Below are positions 6,173-14,144 of a stretch of DNA of 15,021 nucleotides, piece after piece. The stretch covers positions 1 to 15,021 of the forward strand of contig CAMUJQ010000019.1 in assembly GCA_947089305.1 (NCBI GenBank), written 5' to 3'. This stretch comes from an uncultured Clostridia bacterium. GTDB taxonomy: Bacteria > Bacillota > Clostridia > Christensenellales > UBA1242. The translations under genes were made by a program, and so were the position numbers. Every line of letters starts with the position of its first letter. The stretch's first letter is position 1. The notes under the pieces are model-generated. The model made no database searches, had not been told where the DNA came from, and saw only the letters and a program-made list of their open reading frames with translations.

Positions 6173-7861
6173 TTATTCGTAAAGTTTTTTATATCTATAT
6201 GGATACCATTTAATTTCAATTCCATTTCTATAAGTTTTAACAATATTTTCGGACCAAGTATTAAAAGTTGTGATTTTTGAACTAATTGATTCATACACCA
6301 AATCAAAATATGTTTTATTTCTATCTGCTTTCAATCTCGTGTTAATCAATTGTTTCAAAACTGCATCTTTATTTTCAACACTTGAAACAACATTTGTAAC
6401 TTCACCAGTATATACAATAATATGATAACCATATTCGCTTTCTACTAGCCCACTAACTTTACCAATATTATCAACGCTTCCATTGCCTCTAAGTTCTCTT
6501 GATGTATTAGCAAAGTTTTTAACCATTGTATCTTTACTTTCATCCATTGGAATAACATAGTCATAAGTTGAAGTATAAACGGCTGTATCTCCTTGATATT
6601 TAAATTGAATATCACGGAAAGTTTCTAAGTTAATTTTACCAGCTGATGTAGCACGATTAATTTCAAGTAAAATATCTTGTGGAGTATAGTATTCTCCTTC
6701 AGCAATTCCAGTTTTAGGATTTACTGCTTGAACTTTAATTGTTTGATATTTGCTTCTAAGTAAGTTTTGATAATTTTCTTTTGTTCCACCATCACTTTCT
6801 GCAAGTTTTTTAGCTTCATCTAATTCAGCTTGAACTTCATCACTAAACTTAAGTAAAACATGAGTAACAGTAAAAAATTCTCCTGAAGTTTCAACTGGGT
6901 TATAATAAAATGCATTTGATCTAGAACTATTTAAAATGTCTTTACGATATTTATCTATATTATTGCTATTACTATAAAGTTGCTTTTGAGCAAGATATTG
7001 ATTTTTAAATTCGTTGTAAACAGCATCTAAAACTTCATCTAAAGCATTTTTTGTATTTGCAACATTATCTTCATAATATTCTTGCAATTTAGTAATTTTT
7101 GCATTTTCAAGATAATTCTTTTCAATTCTTTTTACTTCAAGTTCAAATAATTCGTCATCTGATTTCTTGGTAATGCCTCTGTTTTTATAAGCGTCTTTCA
7201 AATTAGAAAAATATCTACTCTTTGCTTCTTCAAAAAGACGTTTATTATCTTTATCAGCATTTTCTTGTGCCCCAATGCTTGTGTAAACAAAAGTAGGCTT
7301 TTCATTTGGATATGAAACTTCTTCTTCCTCTACATCTTTAAAGGCAATATTTCCATTTTCGTCAACATCAAATTTAGAATCATAAGGTGTGTAAATTTTA
7401 TCTTTATTATTTGTGCTTTCATCATCTGAATTATCACCTGATGCATTAGTCCATTTCCACTCAATTTTTATAGTATCTTCTAAATCTGAAATTTGACTAT
7501 TAATACTATCGTAAGTATCTTTTAAAGCCTTCCACTCTTCTTTTTCATCTAATTCAAATTTTTGATCTTCAAAATATTGAAGTAAATATTTTCTATCAAT
7601 AATATCATTAATAATTTGTTTTGTTGCTTCTTCTTTATCAACATTTTGAGATTGAAAATATTGATAACCCCAAGACGAATAACCATTTAACAAATCTTCC
7701 ATAGTTACACTAGTTGCATGAGGACCTTTTACATTAGCAACAACTTGCGCAAGATATTTAGCATTGTCACGCTCAAAAAGATTGCAGCCCGTTAAACACA
7801 CGCAACACATAACAACTAATAAAATTATACAGTTTAAACATTTAAAAAAGTTTTTTCGCAT
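6173..7861 (-). CDS. PrsA/SurA-like parvulin peptidyl-prolyl isomerase lipoprotein
   Basis: Predicted extracytoplasmic foldase. From the ATG at 7861 the 562-residue product starts MRKNFFK and a hydrophobic stretch ending in the lipobox LTGC, with lipidated C26. An upstream in-frame start at 7915 is rejected: it lies inside the promoter, and AGGAG (12 nt spacing) favours 7861. After the lipobox come a SurA_N-like helical region, a polar Asp/Asn-rich insert (about 150-200) and a long helical region. The C-terminal parvulin-type domain (about 331-489) has THVLLKF and the closing GYHIIVYTGE at 478-487. An inserted segment of about 45 residues splits that domain. PrsA-type proteins help secreted proteins fold outside the membrane. 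It is larger than Bacillus PrsA (292 residues). Whether the isomerase is active cannot be judged. Confidence 0.75.
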   Translation of the reverse strand: MRKNFFKCLNCIILLVVMCCVCLTGCNLFERDNAKYLAQVVANVKGPHATSVTMEDLLNGYSSWGYQYFQSQNVDKEEATKQIINDIIDRKYLLQYFEDQKFELDEKEEWKALKDTYDSINSQISDLEDTIKIEWKWTNASGDNSDDESTNNKDKIYTPYDSKFDVDENGNIAFKDVEEEEVSYPNEKPTFVYTSIGAQENADKDNKRLFEEAKSRYFSNLKDAYKNRGITKKSDDELFELEVKRIEKNYLENAKITKLQEYYEDNVANTKNALDEVLDAVYNEFKNQYLAQKQLYSNSNNIDKYRKDILNSSRSNAFYYNPVETSGEFFTVTHVLLKFSDEVQAELDEAKKLAESDGGTKENYQNLLRSKYQTIKVQAVNPKTGIAEGEYYTPQDILLEINRATSAGKINLETFRDIQFKYQGDTAVYTSTYDYVIPMDESKDTMVKNFANTSRELRGNGSVDNIGKVSGLVESEYGYHIIVYTGEVTNVVSSVENKDAVLKQLINTRLKADRNKTYFDLVYESISSKITTFNTWSENIVKTYRNGIEIKWYPYRYKKLYE

Positions 7862-7886
7862 TAGAAATAAAATCTCCTGTTGATAT

Positions 7887-7915
7887 ATTATAACAAAAGC
7901 AAAGATAAAAATCAA
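7887..7915 (-). promoter_or_regulatory. Strong internal promoter for the foldase-flippase pair
   Basis: On the minus strand TTGATT (7910-7915), exactly 17 bp, then a perfect TATAAT (7887-7892) with the extended element TGT directly before it. The expected start near 7880 gives a leader of about 20 nt carrying AGGAG. It lies in the 59-bp gap after mfd. Confidence 0.65.
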
Positions 7916-7920
7916 TTAAT

Positions 7921-10900
7921 CTAGCTAACAATTTGCTTTAACTTAGAAATTTTTTCATTGGTAGGTAAATTCTGCTTTAATTCAATTTTAACTTTGGCTT
8001 TACTATCTTTAATTATTCCCTTATCATCAAAAACTAAAACAAAACCACAGTTAGATAGTTTTTTATAAAATTCATTTGTGAAATTAAAATTTTCTTTATC
8101 AATTATTATTGCACATTTATCTTGTTTTAAAATAAGTTTTTCTGCTCTTAAATTTTTATTTGCCAAATTTTTAATTAAACATATTTCTCCAATATTTTTT
8201 ACACTTTGTGGCATGTCACCATATTTATTTTTAAGGGTTGCTAAATATTCAAATAATTCCTCTTCAGTAAAAATTAAACTTAAATCTTTATAAATTTTTG
8301 TTCTCTCTTCAGTGGATTTTGCGTAAGTGTAATCTACGAACATATTAATATCAGTTTCAACAATTGTTTCAATTGATGTTGCAGTTGCTTCTCCTGTGGC
8401 TTTTTTAACTTCTTCATCAAGAATTTTTACATACTCTTCATAACCTATTCTATCCATATGTCCACTTTGTTCTGCTCCAAAAATATTTCCTGCTCCACGA
8501 ATTTCAAGGTCTTTTTTAGCAATTTCTATTCCGCTACCAAGATTAGAAAATTCCATAATTGCATTAAGTCTTTTATCTGCATCTTCAGAGATTGTCTTCT
8601 CTGCATTAGTAAAAAAGTATGCATATGCTTGACTTTGATTTCTTCCTACACGACCTTTAAGCTGATAAAGTTGACTAAGCCCAAATCTATTCGCATCTAT
8701 CACAAGCAAGGTGTTTGCATTTTTTAAATCTACACCATTTTCAATAATTGTAGTAGAAACGAATACTTGTGTTTCATTATTAAACACTTTTAACACTTTT
8801 TCTTCTAGCACTTTACTAGAAAGTTTTGCATGCCCAAAATCTACTGTAATACCATTTAATTTGTTTCTTAACATAGAAGCATACTCTTCAACTTTTTCCG
8901 TATTGTTGTAAATAATTAAAACTTGGCCTCCTCTGGCAATTTCTTGATCTATTGCTGTTAACACTAAATTTAAAGAATATGAACAAACATAAACCTGAAC
9001 AGGAATTCTATTTTTAGGTGGCGTATCAATTACACTTATATCTCTAACATTAATTAAACTTAAATGCAAAGTTCTAGGAATTGGAGTTGCGCTAAGAGCA
9101 AGTGAATCTACATTATGTTTAATATTTTTAATTTTTTCCTTTTGTCCCGTGCCAAAGCGTTGTTCTTCATCAACTATAAAAAGCCCTAAATCAAAAAATT
9201 TAACATCTTCACTTAAAACTCTATGCGTACCAATAATTACTTGTATTTTACCGTTTTCAATATCTAATAAATTTTGTTTTTCCTGCGCACCTTTAACAAA
9301 TCTACAAAGCAATGCAATATTTATTTGATATGCATCCATTCTAGCCTTAAAAGTTTTGTAATGTTGCAAAGCCAATATTGTTGTTGGAGCAAGCAAACAA
9401 ACTTGTTTTCCTGATAGCACGGCTTTAAAGGCTGCACGAAGAGCAACTTCAGTTTTTCCAAAACCAACATCACCGCAAATTAATCTATCCATAATCTTAG
9501 CTGACTGCATATCTTTTTTTACTTCATTAATTGTGGCTAGTTGTGCGGGGGTCTCTTCATAACTAAAGCGCTTTTCAAACTCTAATTGCAATTCATCATC
9601 TTCTACAAATTTAAAACCTTTTCTTTCTCTTCTATCTGCATAAAGTTTTGCTAAATTAAATGCTAACTCTTTTACACTTGCTCTAACTTTGTTTTTCTCT
9701 TTTTCAAAATCTTTTCCACCCATAACACTAAGTCTAGGAGTGGCCCCACTATACTTTGCTAGCATATTTGCGTTTTCACAAGGAACAAATAGTTTTGCAC
9801 CATTTTGATAGGCAAGTTCAATGAAATCTTTCTCATAACCAAAAACAGTTCTTTTAACAATCCCAATAAATTTTCCTATTCCATGAAAACTATGAACTAC
9901 AAAATCGCCCTCTTTAAAACTTTCTGCATTAAAGATTTTTTTTCTTTGCGACTCATTTGTTATACTGCCAACACTTTTAATTCCAAATATTGCTATTTTT
10001 TCAGTTGGAATAATAATAGAAGAAGAAATGCTTCCCACAAAAAATTTTATGTTCGTCTCTTTATAAAGTTCATCAATTTCTTTACTAACAACATTTTTTG
10101 TAAATTCGTTTTGACAGATAATTGTAATATCAAAGTTATGTTCTAGACATTCTCGAATTTGATTTTTAATTGGCATTGTTAAACCAATAGACAAAGTTTG
10201 ATGATTTACATCCAAACTTAAAAAGTTGTCCGTTTTAAAATATGGATTACTTGAAAGTAAAGATTGTAAACTTATATAGTTAAAATTTTTATTTTTAAAA
10301 AAAGATAAAATATCAGTTACAAAGTTGTATTTATGCATATTTGTAACTAAGCCACTTGCAAGTAGCGCGTTATAAGAATTTAAATTACTCTTTACAACTT
10401 CAACCAAACTTTCGCTAAAGCGTTTAGGCTCAATAATAAAGGTTGTTAAGTTATATGCATTAAAATAATTACAAAGTTTTTCACTTTTATTAATAAGTGG
10501 TAATAAAAACAATGGAATATTTTGATTTTCCACACAAAGCTCGAGTTGACTAAAAAGTTTATTGTAATTTTCAAGCGACTCGCCTTTTAAGGTGTGAAGC
10601 TTATGTGCTTTTTTAATTTCATCAAGTTCATTTAAATTAATGTTTAAGTTAATTTTATTTCCACTAATTTTTAACTCATCAAACTTTTCAATTTCAGCAA
10701 AATTATTTTTATTTAATTTTGCAATATACTCAACTAAATCGCCAAAAAAACTCACTCTAAAAATAGAGCTTTGCGTTGCCTCATATATTGTTAATAAGTC
10801 GCCTTTTAAACTAAATTCTTTTACATCACTAACTATATCAACTTTTGTGTAACCTAAATTAATTAAAGTTGTTTGCAATGCTTTTAAATTGTATTCTTTA

Positions 10901-11304
10901 TTTTTTTGAATTTGCAAAAAGTTATTTTGAATTAAACTGTAACTAGGCAAAAGCGCGCAAAGAGAATTAGGGGTTAATATAACAGTTAAATTTTTACCCG
11001 CTTGTTTTACTTCTTCTATTTGATTTAGCACTTTTATAATTTGTGCATCATCACTAACATAAGTTTCAGTAAAAACTCTTGTGACTTCAGGAAAAATTAA
11101 ACAAGGCTCATTGAATGCATTTAAATTTTCCTTTAAAACAATAGCTTCATAACTAGCATTTACAAACAAAAGTTTTATTCCACTAAACTGACTAATAATA
11201 TAGCATTGCTCCGTTCTTCCCGTTGCAAAAAATGTTGCCGAAGTTTTATTTACCTCGGCTTCCTTTAACACTTCTTTTAAACTTTTAGCATAAACATTGT
11301 TCAA
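7921..11304 (-). CDS. mfd: Transcription-repair coupling factor Mfd
   Basis: Displaces RNA polymerase stalled at DNA lesions and recruits UvrA for nucleotide excision repair. The 1127-residue length is slightly below Bacillus Mfd. Domains in order: UvrB-like N-terminal region (1 to about 340), RNA-polymerase-interacting CarD-like domain (about 465-520, with DFVVHSFHGIGKF), and a RecG-like translocase with Walker A GDVGFGKTE (611-619), DEEQ (712-715), SATPIPRT (738-745) and GRVGRN (884-889). The C-terminal TRCF domain follows (about 1000-1100). The start is TTG at 11302-11304, inside the 3' end of pth, giving a 20-bp overlap and probable translational coupling. The ribosome binding site (GAGG) is weak and far away, as in coupled genes. 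It stops with TAG. Confidence 0.97.
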   Translation of the reverse strand: MNNVYAKSLKEVLKEAEVNKTSATFFATGRTEQCYIISQFSGIKLLFVNASYEAIVLKENLNAFNEPCLIFPEVTRVFTETYVSDDAQIIKVLNQIEEVKQAGKNLTVILTPNSLCALLPSYSLIQNNFLQIQKNKEYNLKALQTTLINLGYTKVDIVSDVKEFSLKGDLLTIYEATQSSIFRVSFFGDLVEYIAKLNKNNFAEIEKFDELKISGNKINLNINLNELDEIKKAHKLHTLKGESLENYNKLFSQLELCVENQNIPLFLLPLINKSEKLCNYFNAYNLTTFIIEPKRFSESLVEVVKSNLNSYNALLASGLVTNMHKYNFVTDILSFFKNKNFNYISLQSLLSSNPYFKTDNFLSLDVNHQTLSIGLTMPIKNQIRECLEHNFDITIICQNEFTKNVVSKEIDELYKETNIKFFVGSISSSIIIPTEKIAIFGIKSVGSITNESQRKKIFNAESFKEGDFVVHSFHGIGKFIGIVKRTVFGYEKDFIELAYQNGAKLFVPCENANMLAKYSGATPRLSVMGGKDFEKEKNKVRASVKELAFNLAKLYADRRERKGFKFVEDDELQLEFEKRFSYEETPAQLATINEVKKDMQSAKIMDRLICGDVGFGKTEVALRAAFKAVLSGKQVCLLAPTTILALQHYKTFKARMDAYQINIALLCRFVKGAQEKQNLLDIENGKIQVIIGTHRVLSEDVKFFDLGLFIVDEEQRFGTGQKEKIKNIKHNVDSLALSATPIPRTLHLSLINVRDISVIDTPPKNRIPVQVYVCSYSLNLVLTAIDQEIARGGQVLIIYNNTEKVEEYASMLRNKLNGITVDFGHAKLSSKVLEEKVLKVFNNETQVFVSTTIIENGVDLKNANTLLVIDANRFGLSQLYQLKGRVGRNQSQAYAYFFTNAEKTISEDADKRLNAIMEFSNLGSGIEIAKKDLEIRGAGNIFGAEQSGHMDRIGYEEYVKILDEEVKKATGEATATSIETIVETDINMFVDYTYAKSTEERTKIYKDLSLIFTEEELFEYLATLKNKYGDMPQSVKNIGEICLIKNLANKNLRAEKLILKQDKCAIIIDKENFNFTNEFYKKLSNCGFVLVFDDKGIIKDSKAKVKIELKQNLPTNEKISKLKQIVS

Positions 11305-11806
11305 TTTTCTCTATTGCCTCTACTAAGCTTTCATCAATAATTTTTTGTTCCTTTGCAGGTATTTTCTTTAAAACCAAATGTAATAAATTTACATTTTTCT
11401 CTCTGCCAAAGCCCATTTTCACACGCTTAAAACCTTCCCCAATTGCAGCAACAATACTGCGCATACCATTATGAGTTCCAGCAGACCCGCTTTCTCTATA
11501 TCGAACCTTTCCAAGTTCCATATCAAAATCATCAAAAACAATTATTACATCTTCTTTCTTTATTTTAAATTTTTGCATAAGTTCTAACACGGCTTTTCCG
11601 CTTGCATTCATGAAAGTTGTTGGTTTTGCAACTATTAAAGTTTGCTTGTTAAAAGTTGTTTTTAAATAATGGCTATGTTTAAGTTGTTTAAAGTCTTTTG
11701 GTATATTATTTTTATCTAAAAAAGCATCCACAATATAAAAACCTAAATTGTGATATGTATTTTCATAAGCTGAGCCAATATTTCCTAAACCAACTAATAA
11801 CTTCAT
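11285..11806 (-). CDS. pth: Peptidyl-tRNA hydrolase
   Basis: Cleaves peptidyl-tRNA released from stalled ribosomes, recycling tRNA. The 173-residue product begins MKLLVGLGNIG. The TTG at 11821, which would add five residues, is rejected because AGGG sits 5 nt before the ATG at 11806. Active-site residues are all present: N9, H19, N67 (in TTFMNASG), D92 (in FDDFDMELGK) and N113 (in GTHNGMRSI). The family has N10, H20, N68, D93 and N114 in E. coli. The C-terminal lid region is somewhat short. It starts 7 nt after the stop of the GlmU-like gene and overlaps mfd, as in the conserved pth-mfd pairing of Bacillota. Confidence 0.96.
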   Translation of the reverse strand: MKLLVGLGNIGSAYENTYHNLGFYIVDAFLDKNNIPKDFKQLKHSHYLKTTFNKQTLIVAKPTTFMNASGKAVLELMQKFKIKKEDVIIVFDDFDMELGKVRYRESGSAGTHNGMRSIVAAIGEGFKRVKMGFGREKNVNLLHLVLKKIPAKEQKIIDESLVEAIEKIEQCLC

Positions 11807-11813
11807 TTTTTCC

Positions 11814-12614
11814 CTACTCAATTATTACACTATTTATAGCCTGGTGTTTTTTATTTGCAACCCCAGCTAGAGTGTTTCCTTTTTTAACTATAGAATTTGT
11901 TATTACCACATTGCTTAACTTGCAATTTGCGCCAATAAAACTATCTTTAACTGTAACATTTTCTAAATTACAATTTTCATCAATAACAGTTTCTCCAAGC
12001 AAAATCACGCCGTTATTAATAACTGTATTTTCGCCAACTGTAACTGTAAAATCAATTTTTGCATCGCTTAAACTTAAAAATTTAACTTTATTTTTCATTA
12101 AGTTTTTTATTTGAATGTTTTGAAAAGCAAATTCAAGATCGCTAATAAAAGTGTTTTTATCTATAATTTTATTTGTACGCGCAACATTTAAAACTTCACT
12201 TTCACTTAACGTTTTAAAGTTTTCATTTTTAAAATAATTTACATCACACACAAAAGACTTATTCAAATTAACAAACTTAGACAATTCACATCTATTAATT
12301 GCAATGTCGATAACATTATTTTCTAACAAACATGCATCTGCAAAAATTACAATAATAGTTTTAAGGTTAGGAGTAATTTTACTAGAAATTTGTTTAAACG
12401 CATCAGCATAATCATTTTCTTTAATTGTTAAAATGGAGTATCTATATTTATCAACTAAGCTAACGCTAATTTCTTTTAAAGAAGCATTTAAAAACTTTTT
12501 ATTATAAAAATATTGACTAGTTTCAAATATAGTTTTATTTTCTAACACAACAAAACCCATCACACTGCTTGTATCAATTGCTTTTGCTTTTAATATGTCA
12601 ATTTGAGTTTCCAT
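11814..12614 (-). CDS. Degenerate GlmU-like protein with left-handed beta-helix
   Basis: A 266-residue protein sitting where glmU is found upstream of pth-mfd in many Bacillota. Residues 155-250 resemble the GlmU domain junction: FQNIQIKNLMKNKVKFLSLSDAKID, then hexapeptide-repeat coils such as VTVGENTVINNGVILLGETVID and FIGANCKLSNVVITNSIVKKG. Residues 1-150 look like a shrunken Rossmann-type uridylyltransferase domain (IIVIFADACLLENN resembles the GDxPL region). They lack the N-terminal LAAGxGTRM nucleotide-binding loop. The beta-helix stops after about four coils, short of the acetyltransferase active site. It therefore probably makes no UDP-GlcNAc by itself. It may be a structural or regulatory relative, or a decaying glmU; the frame is intact, which favours a retained role. 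Gaps to tadA (15 bp) and pth (7 bp) show operon membership. Confidence 0.65.
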   Translation of the reverse strand: METQIDILKAKAIDTSSVMGFVVLENKTIFETSQYFYNKKFLNASLKEISVSLVDKYRYSILTIKENDYADAFKQISSKITPNLKTIIVIFADACLLENNVIDIAINRCELSKFVNLNKSFVCDVNYFKNENFKTLSESEVLNVARTNKIIDKNTFISDLEFAFQNIQIKNLMKNKVKFLSLSDAKIDFTVTVGENTVINNGVILLGETVIDENCNLENVTVKDSFIGANCKLSNVVITNSIVKKGNTLAGVANKKHQAINSVIIE

Positions 12615-12629
12615 AAAATTATTCCTACC

Positions 12630-13103
12630 TTAATTTTTATTTTCCCTATGTTCCTTAAAAAACTTGCGAACAAGACTAGAACATTGTTCCTTTAAAACTC
12701 CAACTTCATATTTCACTTTATGATTAAGTAAATTATTGTTAAAAATTGTTTCAATTAAACTATTGTCAACTCTATCAGACTCTGTGCCAACATAAACCTC
12801 GTCTATTCTAGAATTTACAATTGCTCCCATACACATAGGGCATGGAAACAAAGTTACAAACATAGCTGTTTTATTAAGCCTAAAATCTTTAAACTTTTTG
12901 CAAGCTTTTTTTATACATAAAACTTCGGCATGAGCCGTTGCATCATGCCTTAACATTCTTTTATTATATGCCCTTGCTATCATGTTCTTAGAATCGATAT
13001 TCACAATGCATGCGCCAACAGGCACATCGCCTTTTTTATAGGCTTTACGTGCTTCAATAAGGGCAATATTCATAAAAAACTCTTTTTCAGCCTTTGTAAA
13101 CAT
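12630..13103 (-). CDS. tadA: tRNA adenosine(34) deaminase TadA
   Basis: Converts A34 to inosine in the anticodon of tRNA-Arg(ACG), an essential decoding modification. The 157-residue protein has the cytidine/deoxycytidylate deaminase zinc motifs: H58-A-E60 (HAE, zinc ligand and proton shuttle) and P87-C88-P-M-C91. VPVGACIV (27-34) and AHAEVLCI match the family. The residue before PCPMC is Phe (TLFPCPMC), where most family members have Glu. ATG at 13103 is kept because the N-terminal helix KAEKEFFMNIALIEARKAY is family-typical; no clear ribosome binding site precedes it, and M11 is an alternative. It lies 12 bp after the M14 peptidase gene and 15 bp before the GlmU-like gene. Confidence 0.93.
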   Translation of the reverse strand: MFTKAEKEFFMNIALIEARKAYKKGDVPVGACIVNIDSKNMIARAYNKRMLRHDATAHAEVLCIKKACKKFKDFRLNKTAMFVTLFPCPMCMGAIVNSRIDEVYVGTESDRVDNSLIETIFNNNLLNHKVKYEVGVLKEQCSSLVRKFFKEHRENKN

Positions 13104-13115
13104 ATTGTTATTTTA

Positions 13116-13979
13116 TCACAAAGACAAAACTTTTTCAAGTATCCTAAGAGGTAGTTTTAAATTTTGTTGCAAAATGTGCGGTAAATCTTTTTTAGATAGT
13201 GGATGAGTTAAATCATCCCTTCCCACTTCAATTGTTAAACTAGGAATGCTTAACTTTTCCATACAATAATCTTTAAAGCCTCCCGAACTAGAACCCTGAC
13301 TAACTATTTTATAGCCTGTGACTGCACTTGCAAGTTTTGCTAAACTTCTTGCTTCTTTTAAAGTTAATGAGTCGCTTTTAAATTTGTAGTAAATCACTTC
13401 TCCTTTAGAATGATAACTTACTGTTGCAGACGGCTTGATTTTTTGCGTAAAAGTTTTTAAAACCTTTGTTTCATTTTCACTTTCACAAAAGGCCCCAATA
13501 TAATTTTCAGTGCCTTCAACTGTTTTATTATGTTTTCCTTCTCCCCATTTTGCATCAAAGTTAACATTTATATCAACAAGATTTGCATTCGCTTTAAAAA
13601 GCTGTTTATTAGACTTCTCTAAAATTTTATTAACGCGTTCTTTAATAAGTTTGCAGTTAATGTTTTCTGCCCCATTAAAAACAATGTCTACACCATCAGG
13701 GTTAACCATGGGTATAAAATAAATTCCTCCAACTTGCAAATCAAGATTTCCACGTTTTTGTTTTGCCAATAAATATTCTATTTGACGATTGATTAACAAA
13801 GTTGTAATATATTCGCGAGCATGAATTGCACCATGCACTAAAATTTGTTTACCCTGCATTGAGCCAATATGACAACATAATATATCGCGCCCTAAAAAAG
13901 ATTTGCCTATTGAAAAAAATTTTGCGCCCTTAAGTTTAGCGCGATAAAAAGAATTTTGAATTTCACTATTATATTGCAT
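13116..13979 (-). CDS. M14-family zinc metallopeptidase, probably peptidoglycan-peptide acting
   Basis: A 287-residue zinc carboxypeptidase-fold protein. Zinc ligands are H53 and E56 (HARE) and H190 (SYHSKGE), and the catalytic glutamate is E251 (LTIEVGR). VNPDG (92-96) and DINVNF (136-141) are family landmarks. In the latter, the usual N-R pair that binds the substrate carboxylate reads N-V. Bacterial relatives such as MpaA and the gamma-D-glutamyl-diaminopimelate endopeptidases cut murein peptides. No signal peptide is visible, so a cytoplasmic recycling or sporulation role is likely; this is inference. AAGGAGT lies 7 nt before the ATG. It is the first gene of the long minus-strand operon, ends with TGA, and has a good promoter. 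Confidence 0.85.
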   Translation of the reverse strand: MQYNSEIQNSFYRAKLKGAKFFSIGKSFLGRDILCCHIGSMQGKQILVHGAIHAREYITTLLINRQIEYLLAKQKRGNLDLQVGGIYFIPMVNPDGVDIVFNGAENINCKLIKERVNKILEKSNKQLFKANANLVDINVNFDAKWGEGKHNKTVEGTENYIGAFCESENETKVLKTFTQKIKPSATVSYHSKGEVIYYKFKSDSLTLKEARSLAKLASAVTGYKIVSQGSSSGGFKDYCMEKLSIPSLTIEVGRDDLTHPLSKKDLPHILQQNLKLPLRILEKVLSL

Positions 13980-13996
13980 AAATTTACTCCTTGAAC

Positions 13997-14025
13997 AATA
14001 TAATAGTTTTTATGATTAATCTTAA
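13997..14025 (-). promoter_or_regulatory. Promoter of the M14-tadA-pth-mfd operon
   Basis: On the minus strand TTAAGA (14020-14025), 17 bp, then TATATT (13997-14002; five of six to consensus). The expected start lies just upstream of AAGGAGT. It is about 20 bp from the inverted repeats at 14047-14089. Confidence 0.5.
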
Positions 14026-14046
14026 TTTTTTGTTATGCTAAAAAGC

Positions 14047-14069
14047 ACTTTTTTGGTGTATAAAAAAGT
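14047..14069. repeat. Inverted repeat 1 in the divergent intergenic region
   Basis: ACTTTTTT (14047-14054) and AAAAAAGT (14062-14069) are perfect 8-bp arms around a 7-nt loop. It lies directly beside a second inverted repeat. It could be an operator or a small hairpin. Confidence 0.5.
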
Positions 14070-14070
14070 C

Positions 14071-14089
14071 ATAGTGATGATATCACTAT
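14071..14089. repeat. Inverted repeat 2, candidate operator
   Basis: ATAGTGAT (14071-14078) and ATCACTAT (14082-14089) are perfect 8-bp arms with a 3-nt centre, the shape of a dimeric repressor site. It lies between the divergent promoters of the M14 operon and the DUF6809-like gene. Confidence 0.55.
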
Positions 14090-14112
14090 TATAAGTTTTT
14101 TAATTTTTAATA

Positions 14113-14121
14113 TGTTATACT
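14113..14121 (+). promoter_or_regulatory. Extended -10 promoter of the DUF6809-like gene
   Basis: TGT followed by TATACT (14116-14121), with the ribosome binding site starting 10 nt later at 14131. No clear -35 hexamer is present. The inverted repeats end about 24 bp upstream. Confidence 0.4.
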
Positions 14122-14144
14122 TCTATTATAAAAGGAGGTGAAAC

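Noticed and set aside
8078..10852. Several plus-strand open frames of 66-113 codons inside mfd
   Set aside because: They are antisense shadows of a well-conserved gene, have no ribosome binding sites and show no family motifs.
11698..12114. 138-codon hydrophobic plus-strand open frame across pth and the GlmU-like gene
   Set aside because: It overlaps two conserved minus-strand genes; the hydrophobicity comes from antisense reading of Lys/Asn-rich codons.
14071..14089. Inverted repeat 2 as a terminator
   Set aside because: No plus-strand gene lies upstream and the nearest T-run is not directly after the stem; an operator fits the divergent context better.
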